Positions 19,928-31,248 of a DNA stretch of 64,000 nt are shown piece by piece. Below the pieces are notes generated by a model that was given only the letters and a program-made list of their open reading frames with translations, was not told where the DNA came from and did not search any database. The position numbers were made by a program, and so were the translations under genes. The first letter of the stretch is position 1. Every line of letters begins with the position of its first letter. This DNA is from Verrucomicrobiaceae bacterium (GTDB taxonomy: Bacteria; Verrucomicrobiota; Verrucomicrobiia; Verrucomicrobiales; Akkermansiaceae): assembly GCA_027491155.1 (NCBI GenBank), contig JAIXWR010000046.1, positions 124,001 to 188,000 on the forward strand. The letters run 5' to 3'.

Positions 19928-22900
19928 TCACCCCACATCGGCATACACGCTCCGGCCGTCTTCCGGATACTTCTCCAGAACATGCTGGAACAAGGCCCCG
20001 CACTTGGACTCGAAGAGATCCGCCGTGTATTTCTCCGGCAACCCGGCATCCAGCATCTTCTCGATCTCGACCCGCACCGCCGCCCGCGTGGTCCGCTTGT
20101 TCCGCCACGCCAGCACCAGCAGCTCGGTCTTCAGCTTCGCCAGCAGGTCCTTGCAGACCTTCTTGATCGCCTCGACCTCCTTCGGATCGAGTTCCGGCCC
20201 CGGCCGGGTCAGGATGTCGAAGACCGCCAGCTCTTCCTCGCTGACGTTCTCGCGCAGGTGCCCTTGCTCCTCTTCGTTGAGGTCCTTGGAAAACTTCACC
20301 AGCTCCTCGAACAGCGCCTCGATGCTCATCGCGCCGCTGTTGTAGGCCTCGATCATTTTCTGGAAGCGGTCGAGGTAGTCGTAGCGGCTCGCGTTGAGGC
20401 GGATCATGTTGTCCAGCTTCCGCTCGATCAGCGCCCGGAGCTGCTGCGCTTCCAGGTTCTTCGTTTTCGAGCGGGCGAACTTCCGCTCCAGCACCTCGAA
20501 GTCCACCCGGCTCAGGTCGATCACCTTCGCCTGCGCTCCCGGCTCGACGTGCGGCTCCGCGAGGATCGATTCGTCCAGCTTCTTCCCGATCTCCGCCAGC
20601 ACCGCCGTGATGTCCACCGGGTCGGCCTGCGCGCGGATCGCCTTCTCCAGCTCGCGAATGACCTGCGCCTTCGGGGCCAACTTCGGGATGACCGGGTCCG
20701 GCATCACCGCCTTGTAGAGCCGCTGCACGTCCCGCGCATGGCCGAGAAAGCCGTCCTTCACCTCGTCCGTCCGCATCAGCCGGTCCACGGCCGTCAGGAA
20801 GTGCCCCACCGAATCCTTCGCCACGGATTCGACATCCACGTTCTGCTTCCGGCAAAAGTCCGCCGCCTGCTCCAGCGCGATCTTCAGCGCCTCGATCAGC
20901 TCGGTCTTGTCCTTCACCGGCAGCTCGCCGCCGCCGCGGCCACTGCCGTAGATCGCCAGCGCCTTCTCCAGCTCTTGGAAAACGTTCGCGTAGTCCACGA
21001 TCAGGCCGTTGACCTTGTCGCCATACACCCGGTTCGCCCGGGCGATGGTCTGCATCAGCGTGTGGCCGCGCATCGGCTTGTCCAGGTAGAGCGTCGAGCA
21101 GCTCGGCGCATCGAATCCCGTCAGCCACATGGCGCAGACGAAGACGAGGCGGAACGGGTCCTCCGGATTCTTGAACTTGCTCTCCAGGTCCTCCTTCACC
21201 ATCCGCTCGCGGTGCGGCAGGATGTCGAAGCCCTTCTTCGCCATCTCGGCGATCTCGTTCTGCCCCGGCGACACCACCACGGCCATGTCGGTTTCCGTGA
21301 GGTTGCGCAGCCTTTCAAGAAGCACCGGATAATCCCCATCCTGCGGGTTCAGCCGGTCCAGCGCCGACCGCACCCGCGCCGTCTCCGCCTCCCACTCGGC
21401 CCGCGCCTTCTCATACATCTTCAGCGTGGTCAGCTTGTCGATCGAGACCACCATCGCCTTCCCCTGATACCCGCGGTTCAGGAAATGGTGCACGATGTCC
21501 TTCGCCACCGCGTCCAGGCGCTCCTCGCGGGTGATCAGGTGATAGCGCTTGCCGAGCACCTGCTTGAGCTTCTCCTCCTGGTCGTCGTCCAGCCCGGCCT
21601 CGTCGATCACCTGGTAGATCTCGTCGTTCAGCTCCGGGTTGGTGATCTGCAGCTCCGGCGTCCGGTTCTCGTAGAACAGCGGCACCGTCGCGCCGTCCTC
21701 CACGCTCTGGCGGAAGTCGTAGATGCTCACGTAGTCGCCGAAGACCTCCCGCGTCCGTTCCTCGCCGGCGATGAGCGGCGTGCCGGTGAATGCCACGAAT
21801 TTCGCGTTCGGCAGCGCGGTGCGCATGTTCATCGCCAGCGTGTCGTACTGGCTGCGGTGCGCCTCGTCGGTCAGCACGATGATGTCGTCCCGCTCGCTCA
21901 ACACCGGATGCAGCGTCCACGGCTCGGTGCGAAACTTGTGGATCAGGGTGAACACGTAGCGGTGGTCCTCGCCCAGCAGCTTGCGCAACTCCCGCGTGCT
22001 GCCCGCCTGGCACAGCTCGGTGGCAGCCCCGCAGGCGAGGAAGGTCCGGTAAATCTGGGTGTCCAGCTCCTGCCGGTCGGTGATCACCACGAAGGTCCAG
22101 TTCCCCTTCAACTTGCGGAACACCTTCTCGGCGAAGAACACCATCGAGTAGCTCTTCCCGCTTCCCTGCGTGTGCCAAAATACACCCACGCGTCCGTCCT
22201 TCGTCGTCTTCAGCGCCTCGACCGCGCGATTGACGCCGAGGAACTGGTGATTGCGCGCCACCAGCTTGCCCACTGCGCCCTTGCTCTCCGAAAAACGGCA
22301 ATAGTTCTCCAACAGATCCAGCAGCCGACTCTTCTCGCAGGTCCCGCGCAGCAGCGTCTTCAACGACACGTCCGGCAGCTCCTCCTCCGCCGCCACCTTC
22401 TTCCAATCGGCGAAATGCTCCCACGCCGCCGTGAGGCTGCCGATCTTGCTCTGCACGCCGTTCGAGACCAGCAGGAAGCCGTTGTAGTGGAAAAGCTGCG
22501 GGATCGTCTCCCGGTAGTCGGCCAGGTTCTTGTCAAAGGCCTCCCGCACGTTCACCCCCGGCTTCTTCAACTCGATCAAGACCAGCGGCAGCCCGTTGAC
22601 AAAGCCGATCAAGTCCGTCCGCCGCGTGTAGAGCTCACCCGCGATCCAGAACTGCGAGACCAGCAGGAAATCGTTCGCCGCCGCATCGTCCCAGTCGACC
22701 ACCCGCACCACCTCCGTCCGCTGGCCGCCGCGCTCGCGGTCCGGAATCTTCACCTTCACGCCGCCGCGCAGCAGCTTGTCGATCTCGCGATTTCCCTCCA
22801 CCAGGCTCAGCGCCGAGCGATCCCGCGTCAGCTCCTCCACCGCCGCGTCCAGCGCCTCGGCGGGAAGCTCCGGGTTCAAGGATTGGAGCGCCGGCTTCAA

Positions 22901-23089
22901 CCGGCCCGTCAGCACCACCGCCCGCTTCGCCTCCCGGCCAAGTTGACTCACCAACCCGGCCTGCCCTTCGGAGCCTTGGCGATAAAGGGACCACTCGTCG
23001 TAGGCATTCACCGAGTCCCAACCCAGCTCATGCTCCATGAGCTGGATCGCCGGCTGCTCGATCAGCTGGTCTTCGGTGTAGTCGTTCAT
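19928..23089 (-). CDS. hsdR: Type I restriction-modification system, restriction/translocase subunit HsdR
   Basis: This 1053-residue protein is the motor and nuclease of a type I R-M enzyme. It cuts unmodified foreign DNA after ATP-driven translocation. The N-terminal nuclease has FVNGLPLVLIELKKP, a PD-(D/E)xK site with E173-K175. The helicase has Walker A TQGSGKS (307-313), DEAH (408-411) and FVAFTGTPLIAGE. The C-terminus (about 700-1053) is the helical region that docks on HsdM/HsdS. It is the last gene of the operon: its ATG overlaps the stop of the nitrilase-like gene by 4 bp (ATGA). Usually hsdR stands next to hsdS or hsdM; here RT and nitrilase genes intervene. Its base composition is GC-rich like the chromosome, unlike the two genes before it. 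Confidence 0.95.
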   Translation of the reverse strand: MNDYTEDQLIEQPAIQLMEHELGWDSVNAYDEWSLYRQGSEGQAGLVSQLGREAKRAVVLTGRLKPALQSLNPELPAEALDAAVEELTRDRSALSLVEGNREIDKLLRGGVKVKIPDRERGGQRTEVVRVVDWDDAAANDFLLVSQFWIAGELYTRRTDLIGFVNGLPLVLIELKKPGVNVREAFDKNLADYRETIPQLFHYNGFLLVSNGVQSKIGSLTAAWEHFADWKKVAAEEELPDVSLKTLLRGTCEKSRLLDLLENYCRFSESKGAVGKLVARNHQFLGVNRAVEALKTTKDGRVGVFWHTQGSGKSYSMVFFAEKVFRKLKGNWTFVVITDRQELDTQIYRTFLACGAATELCQAGSTRELRKLLGEDHRYVFTLIHKFRTEPWTLHPVLSERDDIIVLTDEAHRSQYDTLAMNMRTALPNAKFVAFTGTPLIAGEERTREVFGDYVSIYDFRQSVEDGATVPLFYENRTPELQITNPELNDEIYQVIDEAGLDDDQEEKLKQVLGKRYHLITREERLDAVAKDIVHHFLNRGYQGKAMVVSIDKLTTLKMYEKARAEWEAETARVRSALDRLNPQDGDYPVLLERLRNLTETDMAVVVSPGQNEIAEMAKKGFDILPHRERMVKEDLESKFKNPEDPFRLVFVCAMWLTGFDAPSCSTLYLDKPMRGHTLMQTIARANRVYGDKVNGLIVDYANVFQELEKALAIYGSGRGGGELPVKDKTELIEALKIALEQAADFCRKQNVDVESVAKDSVGHFLTAVDRLMRTDEVKDGFLGHARDVQRLYKAVMPDPVIPKLAPKAQVIRELEKAIRAQADPVDITAVLAEIGKKLDESILAEPHVEPGAQAKVIDLSRVDFEVLERKFARSKTKNLEAQQLRALIERKLDNMIRLNASRYDYLDRFQKMIEAYNSGAMSIEALFEELVKFSKDLNEEEQGHLRENVSEEELAVFDILTRPGPELDPKEVEAIKKVCKDLLAKLKTELLVLAWRNKRTTRAAVRVEIEKMLDAGLPEKYTADLFESKCGALFQHVLEKYPEDGRSVYADVG

Positions 23090-24033
23090 CGTCTGCGCTT
23101 GTTCTTCCCAAGTCGAATGCGCGTGATGGCGTCACTACCCTCGAATCCTGGTGGTGTCGGTTTGTAATCCTTAGATCCCCTCTGAAGTCCGTACAGCTTC
23201 TTCTGATGGTCGCGCAGCTTCGCTAGTGGCAGCTCCATCGTGAGAAAGGTCTGGTTGTCACCTCCCTTCAATCTCAGGGGGTTCATCTTCTCTGTGGGCG
23301 AAGGGCTCACGACTCGAGAATCACCGTACTGAGCGCAATTCACTTGAATAACGTAGCAATGCAAGTCACGGGCTGCGGATTCCACGATGTTTGAGAAATA
23401 GTTTACATCCTTGTTGAACTCAGAGCATACAATGAAATCAACTAGGCCCTTGAATACGCAGCGATCATCTAGGCTCGCTAGCTCGTAGCAGTTGTATACC
23501 GCGAAGCTGGCACCTCGCCACTGGAAGAGCTGGTAGCGGCTTCGTTGATCCAATTCTGGAACTTTCAGCGAACTTTGCTCGATTTGAAATCGCTCTTCCG
23601 GCGAATAGTGCCTCTTCAGCCGTCGGACTGGGGAGCACTCGTTTGAACCGTTCGCGGCTTTGAATGGAAGCGCTGCCAGAAGCTCGTTCCACGCCCGATC
23701 TCGATCATCGATTCTGTGCTCCAATCCACAAATTACACCTATCTGGTGCACCTTCGCCCAATCTGTAACGAAGGAAGCCCAACGGTGGGGCACCGAAACC
23801 TCTGGAAGTATAAGAAGGTCAATCCCTTTGTCAGGGTTCCGCGTTCCGAATTTCACTACATCGTTGAGAAGCTGGTGAAGCCCCTTCTTTCGTTGGCGAT
23901 CAATCTTTGGGTTGTTCTCGATACTTCTCGTAATGTTCGCTTCGCTGACCTCGAGGTGTCCAACTGCAATCCTAAGCTTCTCATGAAGATTGGGAGTTCT
24001 CGCGGCGATGGAAATCTTTCGGAAGCTGCTCAT
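23086..24033 (-). CDS. Nitrilase-superfamily protein coupled to the reverse transcriptase
   Basis: The 315-residue protein has the carbon-nitrogen hydrolase pattern: Glu78 in LLILPEVSVP, Lys140 in RRLKRHYSP, and Cys182 in FAVYNCYELAS. This gives a complete candidate E-K-C triad. The C-terminus is basic (KNKRRR). In UG1/DRT type 1 defence systems a nitrilase domain is fused to the C-terminus of the reverse transcriptase; here it is a separate gene immediately after the RT gene with an ATGA overlap, and it also overlaps hsdR by ATGA. The DNA is visibly AT-richer than hsdR. It likely acts with the RT in phage defence (inference). Whether it hydrolyses a substrate or serves as a structural or oligomerising domain is unknown. 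Confidence 0.85.
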   Translation of the reverse strand: MSSFRKISIAARTPNLHEKLRIAVGHLEVSEANITRSIENNPKIDRQRKKGLHQLLNDVVKFGTRNPDKGIDLLILPEVSVPHRWASFVTDWAKVHQIGVICGLEHRIDDRDRAWNELLAALPFKAANGSNECSPVRRLKRHYSPEERFQIEQSSLKVPELDQRSRYQLFQWRGASFAVYNCYELASLDDRCVFKGLVDFIVCSEFNKDVNYFSNIVESAARDLHCYVIQVNCAQYGDSRVVSPSPTEKMNPLRLKGGDNQTFLTMELPLAKLRDHQKKLYGLQRGSKDYKPTPPGFEGSDAITRIRLGKNKRRR

Positions 24034-26005
24034 GATTTCTTCTTCTTTGCGACTCGTCGGGCTGTGCTGCTTTCTACATCCGGGTGAGCATCTCCGTGGA
24101 ACTTCTCGTAGATCGTGTTGGCACCGCTAATAAGGTCCCCGAAATCTGGATCCGAGAAGTCGGACGAGACGTAGTTGAGACACTCATCAAAGTGCACGAA
24201 TCTAGGTGACCGCTCCGCCTTGGAAGAACTGATCGCCAAGCGCCCTAATTCGACCGGTTTGGAGAGATTCCCCTGAAAGTCTGTGTAATTTGCCAGGGGA
24301 TCAGAAACTAGGTGGTGCCGGATGAGATTTGATTTTCTCCACATTCTAGCGGCCCCGAAGTCATATTCATCCCCGAGGATGGCGAATGAGATCTCAAAGC
24401 ATGCCTCAAGGTGCCTGATGAGACTCTCCCGCAGAAAACCCGCCACGTTACCTTTGCTTCTGCCTTCCTCGTCGAATGCTTTTGTGGATTGCACCTTGAA
24501 AATCTCTTTCCGAATTTCCTCCTTGAATCGAGCGGCGGAATCAAGATCGCCAGCCACCACAAAAAGCCCCACCACCCGCTCCCAAAGATCCCAGAATGTG
24601 ATCGCATTGCTTCCCTTAAAGAACTTGAAGAGCTCACTCCAGGGGTCGGCCTCGAAATCACCATCGGTTGTCAAATAAAGCTGGGTTTGCTTGGAAATGT
24701 AGACTGCCAGCGCCCACCTATTGGCTGATATCGCCTTCACATTGCGAAATTTGTTCGCCGGCCCATCGTATAACAGGTCGTAGGCCACCTGCGCCAAGGG
24801 ACTATCGGATTCATCGACCGGCAAGAGACCAAAGTCACTCGCGTTCTCCTCAATTTGCTTTTGGAACTTTTCGAGGCCCGCAATCGAGTGTTCAGCATCG
24901 AAATACTGAATGGTACACTTCCGCTTTTGCAGAAAGAGACCCGGGCGAGAGCTAAGCTCGAAACGTTCTTCGCTGCCTTCGTTTCTGTCAGCGACTATCA
25001 CTCCGGGCGAAACGAGAATCTGTTCCATGAGATCCCTCACCGGATCAGCGCTCTCTGGAGGTCCTTGGAAGGGAATGACCATGAGAATATCATCAACGTA
25101 GCGCCCGTAGTACGATGGCCGCACCTTCTCCAGGATCACATCATCAAGAACCTTGAGATACCAGTTGGCGATAACGGGCGACGCAGACAGTCCGATTGGC
25201 AGACAAGTGGCCGCGCTTGGCAAATCCGGGTGGGTGATCTCCAACAATGGCGCTAAAGCACGCCGGTAGCCGCGGCATATTTCCTCAATGCAGCGGAAAA
25301 GTTTTCCACCAAACAGCGACTCTTCCATGAAGATCGCTTCTATCGGATTGGTTGGTTCTCTTCTTTTGATCTGCTGCCGCAGAAGATCCCAATCCAGTTC
25401 AATCCGGTAGTAGTACTCCTGTACATCCAACCCGATAAGACAGACGCTCGTGCCATCCTTCTCCAGAAGATCCCTAGCTCGCTGAATTCCAGTGTCCCTC
25501 CATTTGGCGTAGAGGTCGTGGTACTTTCTGAAGAGGTATCCTGAGTGATCTCGATCTTGCCCGACATACTCATGCAGACGAGATCCCATGCAGTGATCCG
25601 AGAGTTTGCTGTCGTAATACGGCCCTTCTGTCATCAGCCACAGCACGGACAGCAGATGGAGTTCAACTGGTCCATCGAAGAGGTAGTTTACGCGAGACAC
25701 CTGATGGAACGGCGCGCTCGTGTAATTACTGACAAATCCCCCGAGCCGATCGTCATGCCTCTCCCGGTCAACCGCCTTCGGGACCACTTCGTAGCGGATG
25801 CTATTGACCCAACCCAAGAACTCATTTGTCTCGTGAGGTGCATCGGATTGAACGACAGCCACAAAGGCGGCGAGACGCTCATGGAAATCGTCTCCTGAGT
25901 CGAATTCGGCAAGACGGCGACGCAGCGAGAGAGGGTGTTTCTCGTAATACACCATCTGCTTCAACTTCTTGTACGCGACCTGAATTCGCTCCTCGAGATC
26001 CAGAA

Positions 26006-26009
<4 letters not shown>
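24030..26009 (-). CDS. Defence-type (UG/DRT-like) reverse transcriptase
   Basis: This 659-residue protein carries RT palm motifs: LIGLDVQEYYYRI (Asp195, motif A), CLPIGLSASPVIANWYL (motif B-like), YGRYVDDILMVI with YVDD at 304-307 (motif C), and GLFLQKRKCTIQYF (motif D/E region). About 185 residues precede motif A, and some 280 mostly helical residues follow the RT core. There is no maturase or HNH domain as in group II introns, no retron VTG context, and no DGR repeats nearby. The adjoining nitrilase gene points to the unknown-group RTs of DRT systems, closest in logic to DRT1. It starts with an ATGA overlap on hsdS and ends with one on the nitrilase gene, so translation is coupled to the R-M operon. 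The class assignment is inferred. Confidence 0.9.
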
Positions 26010-27345
<1,336 letters not shown>

Positions 27346-27349
<4 letters not shown>

Positions 27350-28188
27350 TCGAGGGTGTCGGGGTTTTGGAGGGATTTCCGTTCCTCGGAGCTGAGGCGG
27401 CGTTCGACCTTTTTGACGTCCTCCTCGGGCGGCAGGGATTCCGGGCGGATGCCGCGTTCGAGCAGGGTGTTGCGGACGGCCTGGTTGTTGGCGATGTGTT
27501 CGCTGGAGATCCGCTCCTCCGTGAGCATCTGGTGCTGGCGGGCGTTGTGGATGGTGATCTCGGTGGCGAAGTCCTTGGCCTTGAGGATGATGGTGGGCGC
27601 GAAGTCGGCGAGCGGGCGGCCGGCGGGGACTTTCCACTGGGCCTTCATGGCCTGGGTGGATTTGCCGAAGAGCGCCTGATCGCCCTTGCTGCGGATCAGG
27701 GCGAAGTCTTCGTTGCCGCCGGTCTGCTCGAAGATCACGGACGAGAGTTCCTTTTCCGTGGCCGTGAGCTTCTGCCGGGCCTGGACGCGCTCGGTTTCCA
27801 GCAGGCGCTGCTCGATCAACTCCGCCCGGCGCGTCTGGACGGCGAAGTAGGTCTGGGCGAAGGCGATGGGCTCCTTCCGCGGGTCGCCATTCTGGGCGAT
27901 GAGGTAACAGGCGTAGCGGGTGAGCATGAGATCGTCGATCTCGCGCTCGGATCCGGAGCCGATTTGGACCATTTTGTTGACGTCAACAAAATGGTCGGAG
28001 ATGGCGTGGCCGGAGATCTCGCAGGCGGTTTTCGCCTTGGAGATGGCGGTCTGGTGGAAGTTCCGCCACTCGCTGTAGCCGAGCAGGTGCTGGAGATCGC
28101 GGGCGAGCCAGTATTCGACGCCGCTCTCCGTCTGCTGGGCGTGGCCCTCGAAGGTTTCGGTGAGGCTGTGGATGAGTTCCGGCTTCAT
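27346..28188 (-). CDS. dinD: DinD-family (DNA damage-inducible protein D) protein
   Basis: The 280-residue protein matches Din[69 protein letters not shown]. Escherichia coli DinD is SOS-induced and destabilises RecA filaments; DinD relatives often sit between hsdM and hsdS in type I loci. The start at 28188 overlaps hsdM by ATGA and the stop overlaps hsdS by ATGA. The much longer open frame upstream is within hsdM and is not used. A perfect 30-bp palindrome lies in the [10 protein letters not shown] codons (27967-27996). Its role in the R-M system is not known; coupling restriction or RT activity to DNA damage is an inference. Confidence 0.9.
27967..27996. promoter_or_regulatory. Perfect 30-bp palindrome inside dinD
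   Basis: The left half GACCATTTTGTTGAC is followed at once by its exact reverse complement GTCAACAAAATGGTC. It lies inside the dinD coding sequence and is AT-rich for this GC-rich gene. It could be the binding site of a dimeric regulator, a recombination site or a hairpin. No function is known. Confidence 0.6.
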
Positions 28189-29756
28189 GCGCTCAGGAGT
28201 TCCGCCACGTTGGCGGCGATGGTTTCCTCCAGCTCCCGGGCCTCGGCGTTGAGGACTTCGAGTTCCTCGTTGAGGGCTTCGAGCTTCTCCTTGAAATCCT
28301 CGTCGCTGAGGTCCTCTCCCTTGGCGACGCCGACGTAGCGGCCGGGATTGAGCGACCAGCCCTGGGCCTCGATTTCCCGGAGCGTGGCGGCTTTGCAGAG
28401 GCCAGGCACATCGACGTAGCCGGTGGCGTCGCCGAAGACTTCCTCCCATTTCGCCTCCGAGCCGTGTTCAAACTCCAAGTCCTCGCCGCGGTAGAAGCGG
28501 ACGACATTCGACAGGAACTCGATCTGAGCCGGGGTGAAATCGCGGTGGGCGCGGTCGAGCTGGCGGAAGATATGCCGCGCGTCGAGGAAGAGGACGGTGT
28601 CTTTGCGATCGGTGCCGGCCTTGGCCTTGTCGAAGAACCAGAGGGTGCAGGGCAGCGCGACGGTGAAGAAGAAATTCGAGCCGATGGAGATCATCACGTC
28701 CACGTCGCCGCTGCGGATCAGCTTTTCGCGGATCTCCTGCTCGGAGGCGCGGGCGTCGGCGGCGGAGTTCGCCATGACGAAGCCGGCGCGGCCGGTGGCG
28801 TTGAGGGCGGCGTGGAAGTGCTGGATCCAGAGGTAGTTGCCATTGTCCGTGCGCGGCAGGCCGAAGGCGTAGCGCGGGTCGTCGGCGAGGCGGTCCTTGT
28901 CGATCTTGCTGACGTTGAAGGGCGGATTGGCGAGGACGAAGTCGAAGCGGCCGACGGAGTCGTGGAGATCCTCGTAATAGGTATTTCCCTGGCGGATGTC
29001 GCCTTGCAGCCCGTGGACGGCGAGGTTGAGCCGGGCGAGGCGGCCGGTTTCGGTGACCCGCTCCTGGCCGTGGCAGGAGATTTCCCGCGTGGGGTTCTTG
29101 TGGTGGTTTTCCACGAAGCGGGCGGACTGCACGAACATGCCGCCGGAGCCGCAGGCGGGATCGTAGATGCGGCCGTGGTAGGGCTCCAGGATCTCGACGA
29201 TGAGGCGGACGATGGAGGTGGGCGTGTAGAACTCGCCGCCCTTCTGGCCCTCGGACATGGCGAACTTTCCGAGGAAGAACTCGTAGATCAGGCCGAAGGT
29301 GTCGCCGTCGTGCATCGGGATCGAGGCGATCATCTTGAGCAGCTCGGCCAGCGTGCGGCTTTCGAGGATCTGATAGGTCTTCGGCAGCACGTCGGCGAGG
29401 TCCGGGTTGTCGCGCTCGATCAGGCGCATGGCCAGGTTCACGCACTCGCCGAGGTTCACGCCTTCCGGCAATTGCAGCAGGTGGCCGAAGCGGGATTCCT
29501 CCGGGAGGTAAATCGCGCCCTTCGCATGGTAGTCGGCCGGGCCGATCTTCCGCCGCCCGGTGGACGGGCCGATGTCCTTTTCCGCCTCCGCAAAGCGGGA
29601 TTCCGCGTGGCGCAGGAAGATCAAGCCGAGGACGATGGGCGAGAATTCGGAGGGTTTGAGGGCGGCGTCCGCCCAGAGCTTGTTCGCCGCGGCCCAGAGG
29701 CGGGTTTCAAGATCGGAGTGGGAGTCTCCGGCGGTGGCGGGTTCGGTCCAATGCAT
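28185..29756 (-). CDS. hsdM: Type I restriction-modification system, methyltransferase subunit HsdM
   Basis: The 523-residue protein is the adenine methyltransferase of the type I enzyme. It has an N-terminal helical HsdM domain, GEFYTP at about 174-179, the SAM-binding motif DPACGSGG (199-206) and the catalytic NPPF (277-280). The C-terminus has a coiled-coil-like Glu/Leu stretch ([20 protein letters not shown]). The ATG at 29756 ([10 protein letters not shown]) was chosen because it gives the usual family length; the open frame extends far upstream into the HNH gene in another frame. It is the first of six genes joined by ATGA overlaps (hsdM-dinD-hsdS-RT-nitrilase-hsdR). The 91-bp gap to the HNH gene is the only intergenic space near the operon head. 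Confidence 0.95.
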   Translation of the reverse strand: MHWTEPATAGDSHSDLETRLWAAANKLWADAALKPSEFSPIVLGLIFLRHAESRFAEAEKDIGPSTGRRKIGPADYHAKGAIYLPEESRFGHLLQLPEGVNLGECVNLAMRLIERDNPDLADVLPKTYQILESRTLAELLKMIASIPMHDGDTFGLIYEFFLGKFAMSEGQKGGEFYTPTSIVRLIVEILEPYHGRIYDPACGSGGMFVQSARFVENHHKNPTREISCHGQERVTETGRLARLNLAVHGLQGDIRQGNTYYEDLHDSVGRFDFVLANPPFNVSKIDKDRLADDPRYAFGLPRTDNGNYLWIQHFHAALNATGRAGFVMANSAADARASEQEIREKLIRSGDVDVMISIGSNFFFTVALPCTLWFFDKAKAGTDRKDTVLFLDARHIFRQLDRAHRDFTPAQIEFLSNVVRFYRGEDLEFEHGSEAKWEEVFGDATGYVDVPGLCKAATLREIEAQGWSLNPGRYVGVAKGEDLSDEDFKEKLEALNEELEVLNAEARELEETIAANVAELLSA

Positions 29757-29847
29757 GGGAAAGTCGTGGGGCGTCGAAGCGGAAAAGTTTTGCGGAAGAT
29801 ATCGAAGATCGGTCGGCCGGGAAGAACCAAGTCCGCCCGCCCCGTGA

Positions 29848-30804
29848 TCAGGCGGATAGCCGGTGGATTCTCCAGCGGAGGCCCTCCGGGTCGGGATGGA
29901 AGGCCGGATCTTGCGGCAGTAGCAGCGCTTGGCCGGAGAGAGCACGGAGTTCCTTCTCCCCGTTCGACCGGCGCGGATCGACGAACCGGGAGACGTGCCA
30001 GTGATGGTCCGGTCCGGGAGCGATGATGTCGCGGTCCATCGCCCAGTGGTGGTTCTTGCAGAGGGCGAGGCCGTTGGTCGGGTGGTCGTTCCGGCTTTCC
30101 GCGAATGGAACGAGGTGGGCGGCGTCGATGAAGGAGACGTCACGGGCCGTGGGGAGCTTGATCCGCAGGCCGCAGGCAGCGCATTGGTGATCGTAGATTT
30201 CGAGGATCTTGCGGCGGAAGGCGGGGCTGCGGCCGTATTCGGGTTCGTCTTCGTGGAGGGAGGAGGATTGACGATTGTCGATTGTGGATTGCCGATTGCT
30301 GATTTGCCCGAGGAGAGCGGCGGCGTGCTGGGGGAAGTAGCGGGTGACGAGGGCTTCCCGCATCCGACGGCGGTTCTCGGGGATGGCGACGAGGAGGTCG
30401 AAGCCATCGATGAAGCGGGCGTGAACCTGACCGAAGTCGGAAACGCGGATTTCGCGACGAATCGGGGTGACGCCATCGGCCTCTAGCGCCTGCCAGAAGC
30501 CGTCCCCGGCGAGGTAGCGGAACGGGAGGTCGGGATTGCACTGATCGTTGTGCTTCCGGACGACGTCGAAGCGCGCCTTGAAGCGGTCGCGCAGCTCCTT
30601 GCACCAGGGGATGCGGTCGGGCGTGGCGAGGCCTTGGTCGATCAGATCGAACACCGCGAGCAGGAGCAGCGGTTTGTGCGGCTTCTCATGGGGCGGTCCA
30701 TCCGAAACCGGCGTGGTGCCGACGTTCAGGTCGTAGAGTCGTTCGATGGCCTGGGGGAGCGACGGCACGGTCGGGAAGTTAGAGATCGGGATAACGGGTG
30801 CCAA
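29848..30804 (-). CDS. HNH endonuclease upstream of the R-M operon
   Basis: This ~318-residue protein has an N-terminal helical region ([12 protein letters not shown]) and a C-terminal HNH nuclease: [47 protein letters not shown]. This Cys/His-rich layout resembles HNH restriction-associated proteins common next to R-M genes. The annotated start is a TTG at 30804; a GTG eleven codons further in is an alternative. Between the domains the sequence [13 protein letters not shown] is encoded by a GATTG-rich micro-repeat (about 30264-30306), similar to one at 31053-31078, and looks like an in-frame repeat insertion. It lies 91 bp upstream of hsdM on the same strand and may share its transcript. Confidence 0.85.
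   Translation of the reverse strand: MAPVIPISNFPTVPSLPQAIERLYDLNVGTTPVSDGPPHEKPHKPLLLLAVFDLIDQGLATPDRIPWCKELRDRFKARFDVVRKHNDQCNPDLPFRYLAGDGFWQALEADGVTPIRREIRVSDFGQVHARFIDGFDLLVAIPENRRRMREALVTRYFPQHAAALLGQISNRQSTIDNRQSSSLHEDEPEYGRSPAFRRKILEIYDHQCAACGLRIKLPTARDVSFIDAAHLVPFAESRNDHPTNGLALCKNHHWAMDRDIIAPGPDHHWHVSRFVDPRRSNGEKELRALSGQALLLPQDPAFHPDPEGLRWRIHRLSA
30264..30306. repeat. GATTG-type micro-repeat inside the HNH gene
   Basis: GATTG followed by three or four variable bases recurs about every 8 bp (GATTGACGATTGTCGATTGT, then GGATTGCCGATTGCTGATTT). It encodes the low-complexity linker [16 protein letters not shown] closely similar run occurs outside genes at 31053-31078, so this appears to be a dispersed micro-repeat tolerated in frame. 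Confidence 0.6.
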
Positions 30805-30901
30805 GATTGGAGATGGGGAGAGTTGCAGATTCCAGCTCGAGAGTAGAGAGACGGCCCGGAACTTGATCCCCGGGGTGGGACAAGCGCGGGCCGAGGGAGG
30901 G

Positions 30902-31042
30902 CTAAATGCCGGGTGCCGGGGCTTCGGGTAACTGGTGGCCGGGCGAGACCGGGAACTGATCGAAAATCGTGAAGGCCAGGTCGTTCGAGCACAGCCAATC
31001 GCTCACCGGCATGGCGAGGAATGGGGACTCGAAGGAGGGCAT
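30902..31042 (-). pseudogene. Truncated HIT-family protein gene (N-terminus only)
   Basis: The 46-codon frame encodes MPSFESPFLAMPVSDWLCSN followed by DLAFTIFDQFPVSPGHQL, then EAPAPGI and a stop. The first ~38 residues match the N-terminus of HIT-domain hydrolases, where NDLAFA-RD-FPVSPGHTL is characteristic. The catalytic HxHxH region that should follow by about 60 residues is absent, so this is a remnant or a very short derivative. HIT-domain proteins of this type are often found beside restriction or helicase defence genes. It lies just upstream of the HNH gene on the same strand and just inside repeat B copy 2, consistent with truncation when the island edge was rearranged. Confidence 0.65.
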
Positions 31043-31075
31043 GGGGAGATTGATGATTTTCGATTGAGGATTGTC

Positions 31076-31248
31076 GATCCTACTTCGCCCTAGGAGCTAC
31101 GAAGGACGGGTTTTTGATTTGGGAAGAGCTTGGGAGAGCTTCGCGCCGGGCAAGCGCGGGTTCATGGGCGGGCCCTGGGCACCGGGCCAGCAGGCTGGCT
31201 CCGGGAAAGCGGCAGCAGGCTGCACGCAGTCCAAGGCCCCCCGGGGCC
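31076..31248 (-). repeat. Repeat B copy 2 (inverted relative to copy 1)
   Basis: Read on the minus strand it gives the same blocks as 19355-19519: CTTGGACTGCGTGCAGCCTG, CCGGAGCCAGCCTGCTGGCC, the GCCCATGAACCCGCGCTTG region, then TCCTTCGTAGCTCCTAGGGC. It closes the right side of the 11.6-kb defence island. The differences show that the copies are old. Confidence 0.85.

Noticed and set aside
19982-23167. 1061-codon plus-strand open frame opposite hsdR
   Set aside because: HsdR on the minus strand has all nuclease and helicase motifs; the antisense frame has none.
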